In this document: positions 1 through 8,551 of the stretch, one piece after another | Layout of the letters: each line of letters starts with the position of its first letter | Numbering within the stretch: the first letter of the stretch is position 1 | Notes under the pieces: generated by a model | The model's input: the letters and a program-made list of their open reading frames with translations, nothing else | Databases searched by the model: none | What the model was told of the DNA's origin: nothing | Position numbers and translations under genes: made by a program | Source of the DNA: Phnomibacter ginsenosidimutans | GTDB lineage: Bacteria; Bacteroidota; Bacteroidia; Chitinophagales; Chitinophagaceae | DNA length: 64,000 bases | Assembly (NCBI RefSeq): GCF_009740285.1 | Contig: NZ_CP046566.1 | Coordinates: 3,510,658 to 3,574,657, forward strand | Direction: 5' to 3'

Positions 1-602
1 AACCCATCAAACTGCGACCAACCATAAATGGAGTTGCCTGTAGGTGCATTGTTGACGATAAACAAAGCTTTTTTGAAGAAGGGTGATCCGCCTTTGATAC
101 TGAAACTATCATAGTCAACACCCAAAATGATATTTACATAATAGGCCAATACTGCCGGTAAATTCACCGCCAAGGGATCTGATGCATTCAATCTGTTTTC
201 GTTGAATTCAACTGGTTGAAATTCTACGTAGCGAAAACGGATATCGTTGTCTTGCCAGTTGATGAGTGGTGATTGATAATTGCTATTAAAAACAGGCCTT
301 GCCGCTTGAATGATGAGCGAAGCAGTGTATACATTTTGCTCCACCATTTTATCGAGGTTCAAAATGAAGTTGCACTCAATGCGTTCGTTCACCTTGAAGT
401 TATCCTCTGTCCACTTGCGGTTGTTGAGCAGGTTGTTGAGCTGCGTTTGCAAAGTGGTGAAAATACGTTTGTCTACCTGCGTGGCTATTCTGTTTGACAA
501 CACTGTCACCTTTGCAGAAATTTCCTGCGCCTGTGTGCTTTGCCAACCAATGCTAAGCATCAATACAAACACGATATGGTAAAACGAATTATGCTTTTTC
601 AT
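1..602 (-). CDS. porD: DUF4835 / PorD family T9SS-associated protein (C-terminus outside window)
   Basis: An open frame starts at 602, overlaps the end of coaBC by 14 bases and runs off the left edge, so only about 200 residues are present. It opens with a signal peptide (MKKHNSFYHIVFVLMLSIGW, cleavage after QAQ near residue 26). The mature part has family-like stretches such as VTVLSNRIATQVDKRIF and RFRYVEFQPVEFNENRL. The order bamD, omega, coaBC, this gene is the usual Bacteroidota order, and recN would be expected next, outside the window. The family is linked to gliding and type IX secretion by genetics in relatives. The molecular role is unclear. Recognition rests on sequence memory plus gene order. 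Confidence 0.8.
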   Translation of the reverse strand, partial: MKKHNSFYHIVFVLMLSIGWQSTQAQEISAKVTVLSNRIATQVDKRIFTTLQTQLNNLLNNRKWTEDNFKVNERIECNFILNLDKMVEQNVYTASLIIQAARPVFNSNYQSPLINWQDNDIRFRYVEFQPVEFNENRLNASDPLAVNLPAVLAYYVNIILGVDYDSFSIKGGSPFFKKALFIVNNAPTGNSIYGWSQFDG

Positions 603-1800
603 GGATTCTTTTAGCAATCAGAGAAACGATTTCTTTGGCCAAATCTTGTTTGGTCATCAGTGGCAATGACAGCGGCCCTGCTTCTGGTTCAAAAATAGTG
701 ACTTTGTTGTTGGCGCTACCAAAGCCAGCGCCTTTGTCTTGCATGGAATTCATTACTATCATGTCGGCATTTTTACGCCGTAGTTTATCCATGGCATGAG
801 CAGCTTCGTCATTGGTTTCCAGCGCAAAGCCCACTACCCATTGATTGGAGCTTTTATTCATACCGCAGTGTAGCAGAATGTCCGGATTTTTCACCAACGA
901 AAATTCCAGTTCATCTACCTGCTTTTTTATTTTTTGATGAGCCACTGTTGCAGGTCGATAATCGGCAACTGCCGCAGCCATTACAGCTATTTGTGTGGAA
1001 GGAAAAACGCCTGCCACAGCATCAAACATTTGCTGGGCTGTAGTTACCTTGATGGTTTCAACACCCACATTGGCTGTCAAATGCGTTGGCCCCAATACAA
1101 GGGTTGTTTGTGCTCCTGCAGCATGCAAAGCATTGGCAATTGTAATGCCCATGAGCCCGCTGGAATGATTGCCAATGAAACGAACCGGATCAATGGGTTC
1201 GTAGGTTGGCCCTGCAGTTACAACTGCCGATAAACCAGCCAGTGGCTTTTCTTTGGCGAGTTGCATTTCAATCTGTTGGAAAATTTCGACTGGCTCTATC
1301 AATCGGCCTTGGCCTGTAAGGCCACTGCCTAACTCGCCATAGCCCACGGGCAGCACAACATGTCCATCTTGCAATAGCGTATTGATATTGCGCTTTGTTG
1401 CAGCATGCAACCACATGTCTTCGTCCATGGCAGGCGCAATCACTACAGGGCATGTGGCACTCAGGAAAACAGCCATCAACAAGTTGTCGCAAACACCATT
1501 GGCCATTTTGGCAATACTATTACAGGTAGCTGGTGCAATCACCATGATGTCGGCCCAACGCCCCAGCATTACATGATTGGCCCATGTATGATTGTCTTTT
1601 GTCCATTCAATTTCTACCGGATGCTTGCTAAGCGTAGCCAGCACCAATGGCGATACAAATTGCGTGGCCGCATCGGTCATTACCACTTTCACCTCTGCCC
1701 CTGCTTGCACCAGCAGCCGTAAAAGCAGAATACTTTTATAGGCAGCAATGCCGCCCGTAACACCCAACAATATTTTCTTGCCTTGCAATTGGCTGTTCAT
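589..1800 (-). CDS. coaBC: Bifunctional phosphopantothenoylcysteine decarboxylase / phosphopantothenate-cysteine ligase
   Basis: A 403-residue cytosolic enzyme for two steps of coenzyme A synthesis: ligation of cysteine to 4'-phosphopantothenate (CoaB half) and FMN-dependent decarboxylation of the product (CoaC half). The N-terminal flavoprotein half shows GGIAAYK at residues 16-22, a catalytic-type His76 in HVMLGRWAD, and PAMDEDMW near 121-128, where the E. coli enzyme has PxMN. The CoaB half begins near 190 with VTAGPTYEPIDPVRFI and contains NHSSGLMG and KNPDIL. The ATG at 1800 is preferred over the codon seven residues upstream because it directly precedes the flavoprotein fold. It lies in a bamD-omega-coaBC-porD run on one strand. 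Confidence 0.95.
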   Translation of the reverse strand: MNSQLQGKKILLGVTGGIAAYKSILLLRLLVQAGAEVKVVMTDAATQFVSPLVLATLSKHPVEIEWTKDNHTWANHVMLGRWADIMVIAPATCNSIAKMANGVCDNLLMAVFLSATCPVVIAPAMDEDMWLHAATKRNINTLLQDGHVVLPVGYGELGSGLTGQGRLIEPVEIFQQIEMQLAKEKPLAGLSAVVTAGPTYEPIDPVRFIGNHSSGLMGITIANALHAAGAQTTLVLGPTHLTANVGVETIKVTTAQQMFDAVAGVFPSTQIAVMAAAVADYRPATVAHQKIKKQVDELEFSLVKNPDILLHCGMNKSSNQWVVGFALETNDEAAHAMDKLRRKNADMIVMNSMQDKGAGFGSANNKVTIFEPEAGPLSLPLMTKQDLAKEIVSLIAKRIHEKA

Positions 1801-1872
1801 GGCTGAAAGGTATTGAAACAAAAAACGACAGCCATTGAAGCCATCGTTTTTAACATGCGGTATTGCTGCTGT

Positions 1873-2214
1873 TTAGCTAAACAGATCATGGTCGTTTTTA
1901 CGGAAGTATACTTTGTCTTCCAAAAACTCCTGAGATGCCAACAATGCAGGATTGGGCATTCTCTCGTAAGCACGGGAAATTTCAATCTGCTCCTTGTTTT
2001 CATGAATTTCTTCCAGGCTATCTGTATGGCTGGCAAATTCTTCCAGTTTATTGTGCAGTTCTTCTCTCAAAGAAATATTAATCTGGTTGGCACGTTTGGC
2101 AATAATGGCAATTGACTCATACAAGTTGCCTGTTTTGCCTTTAATCTCCAGCAGGTTTTTGGTTTCTACAGAAGATCCTGTATTAACGCTTAATTGACGC
2201 CTGAGCTTGCTCAT
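1873..2214 (-). CDS. rpoZ: DNA-directed RNA polymerase omega subunit, Bacteroidota type
   Basis: A 113-residue protein matching the divergent Bacteroidota omega family (MSKLRRQLSVNTGSSVETKN start; NLYESIAIIAKRANQI core). Omega aids assembly and stability of RNA polymerase by holding the beta' subunit. The core helix motif with Ala-Lys-Arg-Ala after Ile-Ile is the clearest omega feature. The C-terminal half, rich in Glu and Asn, is typical of this phylum's version. The start overlaps the last 32 bases of bamD, suggesting translational coupling, and coaBC follows 72 bases downstream. Assignment is supported by sequence and by conserved neighbours. Confidence 0.85.
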   Translation of the reverse strand: MSKLRRQLSVNTGSSVETKNLLEIKGKTGNLYESIAIIAKRANQINISLREELHNKLEEFASHTDSLEEIHENKEQIEISRAYERMPNPALLASQEFLEDKVYFRKNDHDLFS

Positions 2215-3004
2215 CTTTTATTTTTTTAATGATGTTTTGAGTTTCTGATTTATACTTCGTCACGTCGTCGCTGAGTTTACTATCAGGAAAACGATCAATA
2301 AAGTCGGCACATTCGTTCAGTACAGTTTCGTAGCGTTCTGCTTGCTTGTATTCATAGCTGTTTTCAGCATACTTGTACCAAGAGCGGATAACCATGAGTT
2401 TGTACTTGTCGGCTTTTTCCGAATCGGGGTAGTTGTACAACAATTCTGTAAAGGCCGTAGCTGCAGCTTTGTAAAAACCAAGCTGGTAATACAAGTCTGC
2501 ACTTTTGAATTCTTTTATTTCCAGCTTCATCCGCAGCTCATCTATCATGGTGAGTGCTTCTTTAGCTCTGGCTGAAGTGCTGTGTGTATTGGCAAAAGTC
2601 TGTAAGTGTGTAATGGCTTTCAGCGTGGGGGTTTGATCGAGCTCAGGCTTCGGCGATTGCTTATAATAGCAATATGCCCGCATGAATTCTGCTTCTTCTG
2701 CTTTGGTACTGTTGGGAAAGTTTTCAAAAAAGCCTTTGAACAGGTTCTCAGCATTCAGGTAGTCTTTCTGGTTGTAATGACAGTAAGCCCACTTGTAATA
2801 CGTATTCTCATAATCTGCAGAGCCTTTAATCACCGGCATCACATCTTCATAAATAAGCTGGGCCTGCATGTATTTCTTAGCATCATAATATTCGTTGGCT
2901 TTGGCCAGCTTCATATTATAGTCATTACTCTTCAAAATCTTGTTCACATCAGAACAAGACACCAGCAACACTGCTACTAAAAAAAGGCTTACGAAAAAAC
3001 GCAT
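2183..3004 (-). CDS. bamD: Outer membrane protein assembly factor BamD (lipoprotein)
   Basis: A 273-residue lipoprotein of the BAM complex, which folds beta-barrel proteins into the outer membrane. From the ATG at 3004 the signal peptide ends in a lipobox LLVSC with Cys17. An upstream codon at 3040 would place 12 extra residues before the signal sequence and is rejected. The rest is made of TPR-like helical repeats (AKANEYYDAKKYMQAQLIYE, DYENTYYKWAYCHYNQKDY, FPNSTKAEEAEFMRAYCYY), the usual BamD fold. A TACTTTTG box lies 8 bases upstream. It is first in the bamD-omega-coaBC-porD cluster. Confidence 0.93.
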   Translation of the reverse strand: MRFFVSLFLVAVLLVSCSDVNKILKSNDYNMKLAKANEYYDAKKYMQAQLIYEDVMPVIKGSADYENTYYKWAYCHYNQKDYLNAENLFKGFFENFPNSTKAEEAEFMRAYCYYKQSPKPELDQTPTLKAITHLQTFANTHSTSARAKEALTMIDELRMKLEIKEFKSADLYYQLGFYKAAATAFTELLYNYPDSEKADKYKLMVIRSWYKYAENSYEYKQAERYETVLNECADFIDRFPDSKLSDDVTKYKSETQNIIKKIKDEQAQASIKR

Positions 3005-3012
3005 AAGGAGTG

Positions 3013-3020
3013 CAAAAGTA
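3013..3020 (-). promoter_or_regulatory. Probable -7 promoter box (TACTTTTG) of bamD cluster
   Basis: On the minus strand the sequence reads TACTTTTG, an exact match to the Bacteroidota -7 consensus TAnnTTTG. Only 8 bases separate it from the bamD ATG, so transcripts starting at the usual distance would have almost no leader. No clear TTTG -33 element is seen at the expected spacing. Confidence 0.45.
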
Positions 3021-3083
3021 GGTAAAAAGCGAAAATGCACATAATATGGAAAAATAGTTCGCTTTCGCCAATAAAGGAATCAT

Positions 3084-3112
3084 AAAAAAGCCCTTCCGTT
3101 TCCGGAAGGGCT
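3084..3112 (-). terminator. Rho-independent terminator after the OmpA-like gene
   Basis: A perfect 10-bp stem (AGCCCTTCCG/CGGAAGGGCT) with a 4-base loop, followed on the minus strand by six T residues. It lies 24 bases past the stop of the OmpA-like gene at 3136 and separates it from bamD. Confidence 0.85.
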
Positions 3113-3135
3113 CTATAGCAAAAAGTTTCAAAGAA

Positions 3136-3933
3136 TTACTTGCTCTTGCGGTATTGTGGGTGTGGTGCAGGTACCATGTTTGGTCCTTCTTCGCCACTGC
3201 AATCTTGCAGATCTACAGTATTGGCATCACCTTCTTCACCATACTTAAATACGAAACGGTCGCGGCTGATACCCTGCTTTTCAACCAGGTAGTTGATAAC
3301 AGCATTGGTACGATCCCAGCTCAACTGTTGTTCACGCTTGCTGGCGCCACCGTGGCCTACCACACAAATCTTACAGTTAGGGTTAGCCTTGATGGTTGCA
3401 GCAGCAGCATCGAGGATAGCAGTACCAGCAGCATTGAGGCTTACTGCGCTACCACCAAACTGTACGCTGGGGAGGCTGCCAATGTTGCAAGCTGGAGGAG
3501 GAGGAACAATATTTTTACAGCACTCTGGATCTGGACACTTACCAACACCGTCAGCATCAACTGGCTGGCAGGTAGTTGGGGTAATCAGTTCTTTATCGCG
3601 GCAATCAGGTACACCATCGCCATCGGTATCGCGGCTCTTACCTTTTGTATCTACAGGGCAGCCGGCTGGAGTGTTTGGCTCAACGTCGAACTGATCGGCT
3701 ACACCATCGTTGTCAGAGTCATCCAAAACGGGTTTTGGAAACTTCATGATGCTTGGATTGCTGATTTCGCTATATGGGTAAGCCAATGGGTTGTACCACC
3801 AGAGAGGAGCAACACGCTTATCTGTAGAACCAGTTTGCTTTTTGTAAGCTGCTTTATCGGTAGTTTGACCGAACGCAGTAGCACCAAGGCTCAGCATAAA
3901 GGCAGCTACCAAAAAATATTTCATGTTTTTCAT
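3136..3933 (-). CDS. OmpA-family protein with thrombospondin type 3 repeats
   Basis: A 265-residue secreted protein. A signal peptide ends near residue 22 (ATAFGQ). Residues about 72-115 hold two Asp-rich calcium-binding TSP3 motifs (DSDNDGVADQFD and DTDGDGVPDCRDKE). A Pro-rich, Cys-containing linker precedes an OmpA-like C-terminal domain of about residues 150-245 (VQFGGSAVSLNAAGTAIL, ICVVGHGGASKREQQLSWDR), which in this family binds peptidoglycan. There is no obvious transmembrane barrel, so it probably anchors an envelope structure from the periplasm. A second Met three codons in could also start the protein. It sits beside a predicted barrel protein on the same strand and ends at its own terminator. 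Confidence 0.85.
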   Translation of the reverse strand: MKNMKYFLVAAFMLSLGATAFGQTTDKAAYKKQTGSTDKRVAPLWWYNPLAYPYSEISNPSIMKFPKPVLDDSDNDGVADQFDVEPNTPAGCPVDTKGKSRDTDGDGVPDCRDKELITPTTCQPVDADGVGKCPDPECCKNIVPPPPACNIGSLPSVQFGGSAVSLNAAGTAILDAAAATIKANPNCKICVVGHGGASKREQQLSWDRTNAVINYLVEKQGISRDRFVFKYGEEGDANTVDLQDCSGEEGPNMVPAPHPQYRKSK

Positions 3934-3982
3934 AATCTTTTGATGTTTGTTGGGTGAGCGAATATCTCTCCGTACTTCTGAA

Positions 3983-4921
3983 TTAGAGGTTGAAGTTTAC
4001 GAAGAGGTTAGTGAAGATTGCTCCGTCCTTATCAGGAGAGAGACCGCCATTGTTCATGAACCAACCATCAACATAGTCGTCACGAGTCCAGAGGTATTTG
4101 AATTCAAAACCCAAAGACATGCGAGAGGCGATGCGCAATTCAGTACCAAGGCCGGTGCTGAAAGCATGACGCCATTGGAACTTATCGTTTCCTGCTTGGT
4201 TGAAGTTTTGTGAACGGTCATTCACCTGAGCAAAAGTCTCGTAAGAACCATCGAAGAAGTTTTTCGGATCGTTACGAACATCTTTCCGGGGACGATTGAA
4301 GAAAGTATTAGTCAATGAACCGAAGTTATATGCTGCAGAACCATTCAACACATCCATTTTAGTTTGATAAACCATTGGAGAGTAGCCAATCAGACCATAG
4401 AAGGCGAATTTGCTAGACTTGCGATGGAACATGATGTTGTTGAAGTTGATAATCAAATCCAATGATGGATTAATCACCGTTGTCTTGTAGTTATGTACAT
4501 ATTTAGCTGCGCTTGGCGGCAATGACCCGTAAGTTGATACTAATACAGAGTTGTTCAACAGGTTACCATTGTCACGGTAATCCAAGCCTTTTCCTTGTGC
4601 ATAGTTGATACCACCACGGAGTGAAACGGTATAACCCAATGCCTTACGGTATGAAACACCAATATTCCAACCTGGCAGTGACGGGCAGTCACCATCTACC
4701 AAAAACAAACCGCCGTTGATAGACAATTGACCCATTGCCTTTGGCACAGGAGGAAAGAAATTTGATTTTGAGTTGCTCTTCCACTCGTTGTACTTGGGAA
4801 GATTACGTGAACTTACTTTGGTAGAATCGAGGTAATCAAGCACACCGCCCAATTGGCTATAACCAGTGGAAACGGCAGCTACTACCAGAAGTGCTAACAG
4901 TGTGAACCTTTTGCTTGCCAT
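3983..4921 (-). CDS. Predicted outer-membrane beta-barrel protein, function unknown
   Basis: A 312-residue protein with a clear signal peptide (FTLLALLVVAAVSTGYSQ). The mature part alternates aromatic and small residues in short strands (LSINGGLFLVDGD, WNIGVSYRKALGYTVSLRGG, FAFYGLIGYSPMVYQT) and ends FTNLFVNFNL, as expected for an outer-membrane barrel. The phrase RIASRMSLGFEFKYLWTRDD near the C-terminus resembles PorP/OmpW-like small barrels, but I cannot place the family. It precedes the OmpA-like gene on the same strand with a 49-base gap, so the two are probably co-transcribed from the strong promoter at 4965-4995. Confidence 0.7.
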   Translation of the reverse strand: MASKRFTLLALLVVAAVSTGYSQLGGVLDYLDSTKVSSRNLPKYNEWKSNSKSNFFPPVPKAMGQLSINGGLFLVDGDCPSLPGWNIGVSYRKALGYTVSLRGGINYAQGKGLDYRDNGNLLNNSVLVSTYGSLPPSAAKYVHNYKTTVINPSLDLIINFNNIMFHRKSSKFAFYGLIGYSPMVYQTKMDVLNGSAAYNFGSLTNTFFNRPRKDVRNDPKNFFDGSYETFAQVNDRSQNFNQAGNDKFQWRHAFSTGLGTELRIASRMSLGFEFKYLWTRDDYVDGWFMNNGGLSPDKDGAIFTNLFVNFNL

Positions 4922-4964
4922 AAGAAAAATTAGTTGTGATTATTGAATTTCAGGGTAATCGGGG

Positions 4965-4995
4965 CAAAAATATGCATGTGGCACTAATAAACAAA
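4965..4995 (-). promoter_or_regulatory. Consensus Bacteroidota promoter of the barrel/OmpA-like pair
   Basis: On the minus strand TTTG (4992-4995) is followed after 19 bases by TATTTTTG (4965-4972). This exactly matches the -33 TTTG / -7 TAnnTTTG consensus at the expected spacing. It lies 44 bases upstream of the barrel gene's ATG. Confidence 0.75.
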
Positions 4996-5110
4996 TTTTA
5001 ATCTGCTGTATTTCACCGATTTAATGTGCCTCTCCGACGGCGGCACTTCTCCCAAAAACATCAGCTTTTTCTACCTGAAATATCCATTATTTTGCCGCGA
5101 AACTTTTCCT

Positions 5111-6073
5111 GTGGCTGCATTTTCTCCGGTTATTGATGCTGAATTGGCTGCCTTTGAAGTAAAATTCAAAGAAGCGGTGAAAAGTCGGGCACCCCTGCTC
5201 GACAGAATAACCTATTACATCATCAACAGGAAGGGCAAGCAGTTGCGCCCCCGGTTTGTACTCCTCTCAGCCAAGCTTTTCGGCCCCATTACTGATGCCT
5301 CTTACCGGGCAGCCAGTTTGGTAGAATTATTGCATACCGCTACGCTGGTACACGATGATGTGGTGGATGAAAGCCTCGAACGCCGTGGTTTTTTCTCCAT
5401 CAATGCCCTTTGGAAAAACAAAGTAGCCGTTTTGGTTGGCGATTATATGTTGAGCAAAGGCATGCTCATGTCCGTTGATAATCAAGACTTTCAGATTCTC
5501 AGCATCATGAGTGGCGCCATCCGCAGCATCATTGAAGGTGAGTTGCTGCAACTCGAAAAATCTCGCCGGCTCAACCTGAAAGAAGACGTTTACCTTGAAA
5601 TTATCCGGAGCAAAACCGCCTCTTTATTGGCATCTGCCTGTGCTGCCGGGGCTTGGAGCACCACCCAAAACATGGACATTGCCAACAAAATGCACAAGTT
5701 TGGTGAACTCGTGGGCATGGCTTTCCAAATGAAAGATGACCTCTTTGATTATGGAACCGATGATATTGGCAAGCCAACCGGCAATGACATCAAGGAGAAA
5801 AAACTGACACTTCCCCTCATTTATACCATCAACCATGCGCCGGCGGATCTGCGCCGGCAGCTCATTTACAGCATTAAAAATGAGAACCGCAAACCTGAGC
5901 GGGTCAAGTGGATCATCGACCAGGTAATTGCTGCGGGTGGTATTGAATACGCCAGCCAAAAAATGGATGAATACCGGTTACAAGCTGCCGCTATTCTTGA
6001 TGAATTCGAAGATTCAGAGGTTAAAAAAGCGATTTTGCAACTGGTAGAATACACCACGAACCGGAAATACTAG
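5111..6073 (+). CDS. Polyprenyl (trans-isoprenyl) diphosphate synthase
   Basis: A class I isoprenyl chain-elongating enzyme that condenses isopentenyl diphosphate units onto an allylic diphosphate, in Bacteroidota usually to build the menaquinone side chain. The first Asp-rich motif is LVHDDVVDE; the second is MKDDLFDYGTDD; KGKQLRPRFV near the N-terminus is the substrate-binding Lys/Arg region. The frame is open back to an ATG at 5024, but those 29 extra residues are unlike the family. A GTG at 5111 gives 320 residues, close to the usual length, and an ATTATTTTGCC promoter-like box sits just upstream. I therefore prefer the GTG start. recJ follows in the same direction 38 bases later. Confidence 0.9.
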   Translation: MAAFSPVIDAELAAFEVKFKEAVKSRAPLLDRITYYIINRKGKQLRPRFVLLSAKLFGPITDASYRAASLVELLHTATLVHDDVVDESLERRGFFSINALWKNKVAVLVGDYMLSKGMLMSVDNQDFQILSIMSGAIRSIIEGELLQLEKSRRLNLKEDVYLEIIRSKTASLLASACAAGAWSTTQNMDIANKMHKFGELVGMAFQMKDDLFDYGTDDIGKPTGNDIKEKKLTLPLIYTINHAPADLRRQLIYSIKNENRKPERVKWIIDQVIAAGGIEYASQKMDEYRLQAAAILDEFEDSEVKKAILQLVEYTTNRKY

Positions 6074-6111
6074 CCTGATTCTCTTTATTGCCCGCCCCTT
6101 ACATTTACGCC

Positions 6112-7827
6112 ATGGAAAAGCGTTGGAAGCTGCTACCCACACATACCGACCAAACGAATGCCTTGCAACAAGCTCTCAAGGTTCACCCGGCTATTTGCCG
6201 CCTTTTGGTGCAGCGCCATGCCGACACATTTGACAAAGCCAAAGCCTATTTCCGCCCATCGCTGACCGGCCTTCATGATCCTTTTTTGATGAAGGACATG
6301 GGCAAAGCCGTTGTCAGACTCTTACAAGCTTTTGACCAAGGCGAACGCATTATGGTATATGGCGACTACGATGTGGATGGCACTACATCCGTGGCTTGCA
6401 TGTACCAGTTTCTGCACGACTTGCACCCCAATGTTGAATTTTATATACCACACCGCTATAAGGAAGGCTATGGTGTTTCCAAAGCGGGTATTAATACGGC
6501 CATACAAAATGGCGTCACACTAATTGTTTCGTTAGACTGCGGCATCAAATCTGTAGAGTTGGTGGCTTATGCAAAAGCCAACGGGGTAGACTTTGTGATT
6601 TGCGACCACCATATGCCCGATGAAGAAGTGCCCGATGCCGTGGCTATTTTAAATGCCAAACAAAAAGACTGCGCCTACCCTTTTAAAGAATTGTGTGGTT
6701 GTGGTGTAGGTCTCAAACTCATGCAGGCCATTTGCACCCGTCTGCAGTTGCCAGATGAAAAATGGATGCGATACCTCGACCTGGTGGCCACTGCCATTGC
6801 AGCCGATATTGTTCCCATGGTGGACGAAAACCGCATCCTAACGTACTTTGGATTGCAGCAGGTAAATAATCATCCCTCTACCGGTATACAAGCATTAATG
6901 CGCCTTGCTGAATTGAAAGCACCGGTACATGTGAACAATCTGGTATTTGCCATTGCCCCAAGGGTAAATGCAGCAGGCCGCATGGACGATGCCAAAAAAG
7001 CAGTCGAACTGTTTATTGAAAAGGACATTGACAAAGCAATGGCCATTGCTGAGCAATTGCATTTAGACAACACTGACCGCAGAGAAGCAGACAGCACTAT
7101 TACAGAAGAGGCGCTGGCCATGATTGAATCTTTCGATGCCAGCGACAACCGCAAAACCACTGTACTCTATCAAAGCCATTGGCACAAAGGCGTAGTAGGA
7201 ATTGTAGCCAGCAGGCTCATCGATAAATATTATCGTCCTACCATTATTCTTACTAATAGTGGCGATAAAGTTTCTGGCTCAGCCCGTAGTGTCATTGGCT
7301 TCAATGTGTACGAAGCCATTCATCAATGCAAAGATTTGTTGGAAAGCTATGGTGGTCATTTTTACGCAGCAGGCCTCACCATGAAGCCGGAAAACGTTTC
7401 AGCTTTCTGTGCCCGTTTTGAAGAGGTAGTACAGCGGACTATTGCTGAAGAAATGCTCACCCCCGAAATCACCATCGACACCTGCATTGAGTTCGCTGAT
7501 ATCAATCCCAAATTTTACAATATTCTCTGCCAAATGGAACCCTTTGGACCAGAGAACATGCGGCCTGTTTTTGTGGCCAAAAATGTATACGAAACTGGCG
7601 CTTCCCGCATTGTAAAAGAGGCGCATATTAAATTCTCTTTAAAGCAGGGCGCTGTTGTGCTCGATGGCATTGGTTTTGGCATGGCAGAAAAGTTTCCACT
7701 GCTGCAGCCCAACCAACCAATTGATGTAGTTTTTACCTTAGATGAAAATGAATGGCAGGGCAACAAACGCATTCAGCTACGGGTGCTCGATTTGAAAGCT
7801 GCCGGCAGCCTTTATCAGGAATGTTGA
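6112..7827 (+). CDS. recJ: Single-stranded-DNA-specific exonuclease RecJ
   Basis: A 571-residue 5'-3' single-strand DNA exonuclease used in recombination and mismatch repair. DHH-family metal-binding motifs are complete: GDYDVDGTT at 84-92, SLDCGI, CDHHMPDEEVP, ATAIAADIVPM, and the DHHA1-domain YGGHFYAAGLTM. The C-terminal OB domain is recognisable (MEPFGPENMRPVFV, GIGFGMAEKFPLL). The ATG at 6112 is chosen over a TTG eight codons upstream because family members start close to this WKLL segment. The downstream methyltransferase start overlaps the recJ stop. Confidence 0.95.
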   Translation: MEKRWKLLPTHTDQTNALQQALKVHPAICRLLVQRHADTFDKAKAYFRPSLTGLHDPFLMKDMGKAVVRLLQAFDQGERIMVYGDYDVDGTTSVACMYQFLHDLHPNVEFYIPHRYKEGYGVSKAGINTAIQNGVTLIVSLDCGIKSVELVAYAKANGVDFVICDHHMPDEEVPDAVAILNAKQKDCAYPFKELCGCGVGLKLMQAICTRLQLPDEKWMRYLDLVATAIAADIVPMVDENRILTYFGLQQVNNHPSTGIQALMRLAELKAPVHVNNLVFAIAPRVNAAGRMDDAKKAVELFIEKDIDKAMAIAEQLHLDNTDRREADSTITEEALAMIESFDASDNRKTTVLYQSHWHKGVVGIVASRLIDKYYRPTIILTNSGDKVSGSARSVIGFNVYEAIHQCKDLLESYGGHFYAAGLTMKPENVSAFCARFEEVVQRTIAEEMLTPEITIDTCIEFADINPKFYNILCQMEPFGPENMRPVFVAKNVYETGASRIVKEAHIKFSLKQGAVVLDGIGFGMAEKFPLLQPNQPIDVVFTLDENEWQGNKRIQLRVLDLKAAGSLYQEC

Positions 7828-8501
7828 GCAACGCTTGGGCATACATCCGATACTTCATATTCATTGCCCGGCATTGGGATATACGGCTGGCTGCATTTGT
7901 GGTGTACCACGAAATAAAGGGTGAGCATAAATACAAAACACGTTCTACAGGCATTGACACCCTTCACTCCAGCATTTCAGCAGAAGATCTGCAACATGCC
8001 AGCATTTACCAACCCGTTAGTTTTTACATTGCGGAACTGCTCTTTCAACAGTTGCCGTTTCATATTACACAAACAGGATTTTTAGATGCCGGCTGTGGCA
8101 AAGGCCGTACCATGGCCATGGCAGCATATCACGGATTTAAGCAGATTGAAGGCATTGATTTATCCGCCGCCATGATAGCTCATACCAACACAGCCATCGC
8201 AAGCTGGGCTTCATACTACCCTCATGCCAGCTTTCATGCATGGCAGCAAAATGCCATGGATGTACAAGTGCCCCTGCACACAAGCGTTATTTTTTTATTC
8301 AATCCGTTTGACGCTTTTGTGATGCAGGCTTTTGTAAAACGGGTAGCAGAAAGCCTGCAGCAACAACCCCGTGAAATGTATGTGCTCTACTGCAATCCCT
8401 TATACAAAGACATTTGGGAAGCAGTCGGTTTTGAAAGCATTTTTCATTCGCAAAAAATGCACTACCTCGAAGGAGTAGTGCTGCACTTTTTACCAAAATA
8501 A
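7821..8501 (+). CDS. Class I SAM-dependent methyltransferase, substrate unknown
   Basis: A 226-residue protein with a Rossmann methyltransferase fold. Motif I is FLDAGCGKGRTMAMAA, followed by IEGIDLSAAMIAHTN for the adenosine-binding acidic loop, and VIFLFNPFDAF in the motif IV position (NPF). The ATG at 7821 overlaps the recJ stop by 7 bases, which suggests coupled translation. A longer reading from 7752 runs inside recJ and is rejected. The substrate cannot be inferred from sequence. Asn-Pro-Phe is often seen in small-molecule or nucleic-acid base methylases, but that is weak evidence. A hairpin terminator follows directly. Confidence 0.8.
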   Translation: MLSNAWAYIRYFIFIARHWDIRLAAFVVYHEIKGEHKYKTRSTGIDTLHSSISAEDLQHASIYQPVSFYIAELLFQQLPFHITQTGFLDAGCGKGRTMAMAAYHGFKQIEGIDLSAAMIAHTNTAIASWASYYPHASFHAWQQNAMDVQVPLHTSVIFLFNPFDAFVMQAFVKRVAESLQQQPREMYVLYCNPLYKDIWEAVGFESIFHSQKMHYLEGVVLHFLPK

Positions 8502-8504
8502 AAA

Positions 8505-8536
8505 AGCCGGTTGCACTTAGCAACCGGCTATATTTT
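8505..8536. terminator. Bidirectional terminator between methyltransferase and htpG
   Basis: A perfect 9-bp stem AGCCGGTTG/CAACCGGCT with a 7-base loop, A-rich on the left and T-rich on the right. It sits between two convergent genes and can serve both. Confidence 0.85.
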
Positions 8537-8551
8537 TTACACAGCTTTATT

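Noticed and set aside
3154-3957. 267-codon frame antisense to the OmpA-like gene
   Set aside because: The minus strand encodes TSP3 and OmpA motifs and a signal peptide; the plus-strand frame has none.
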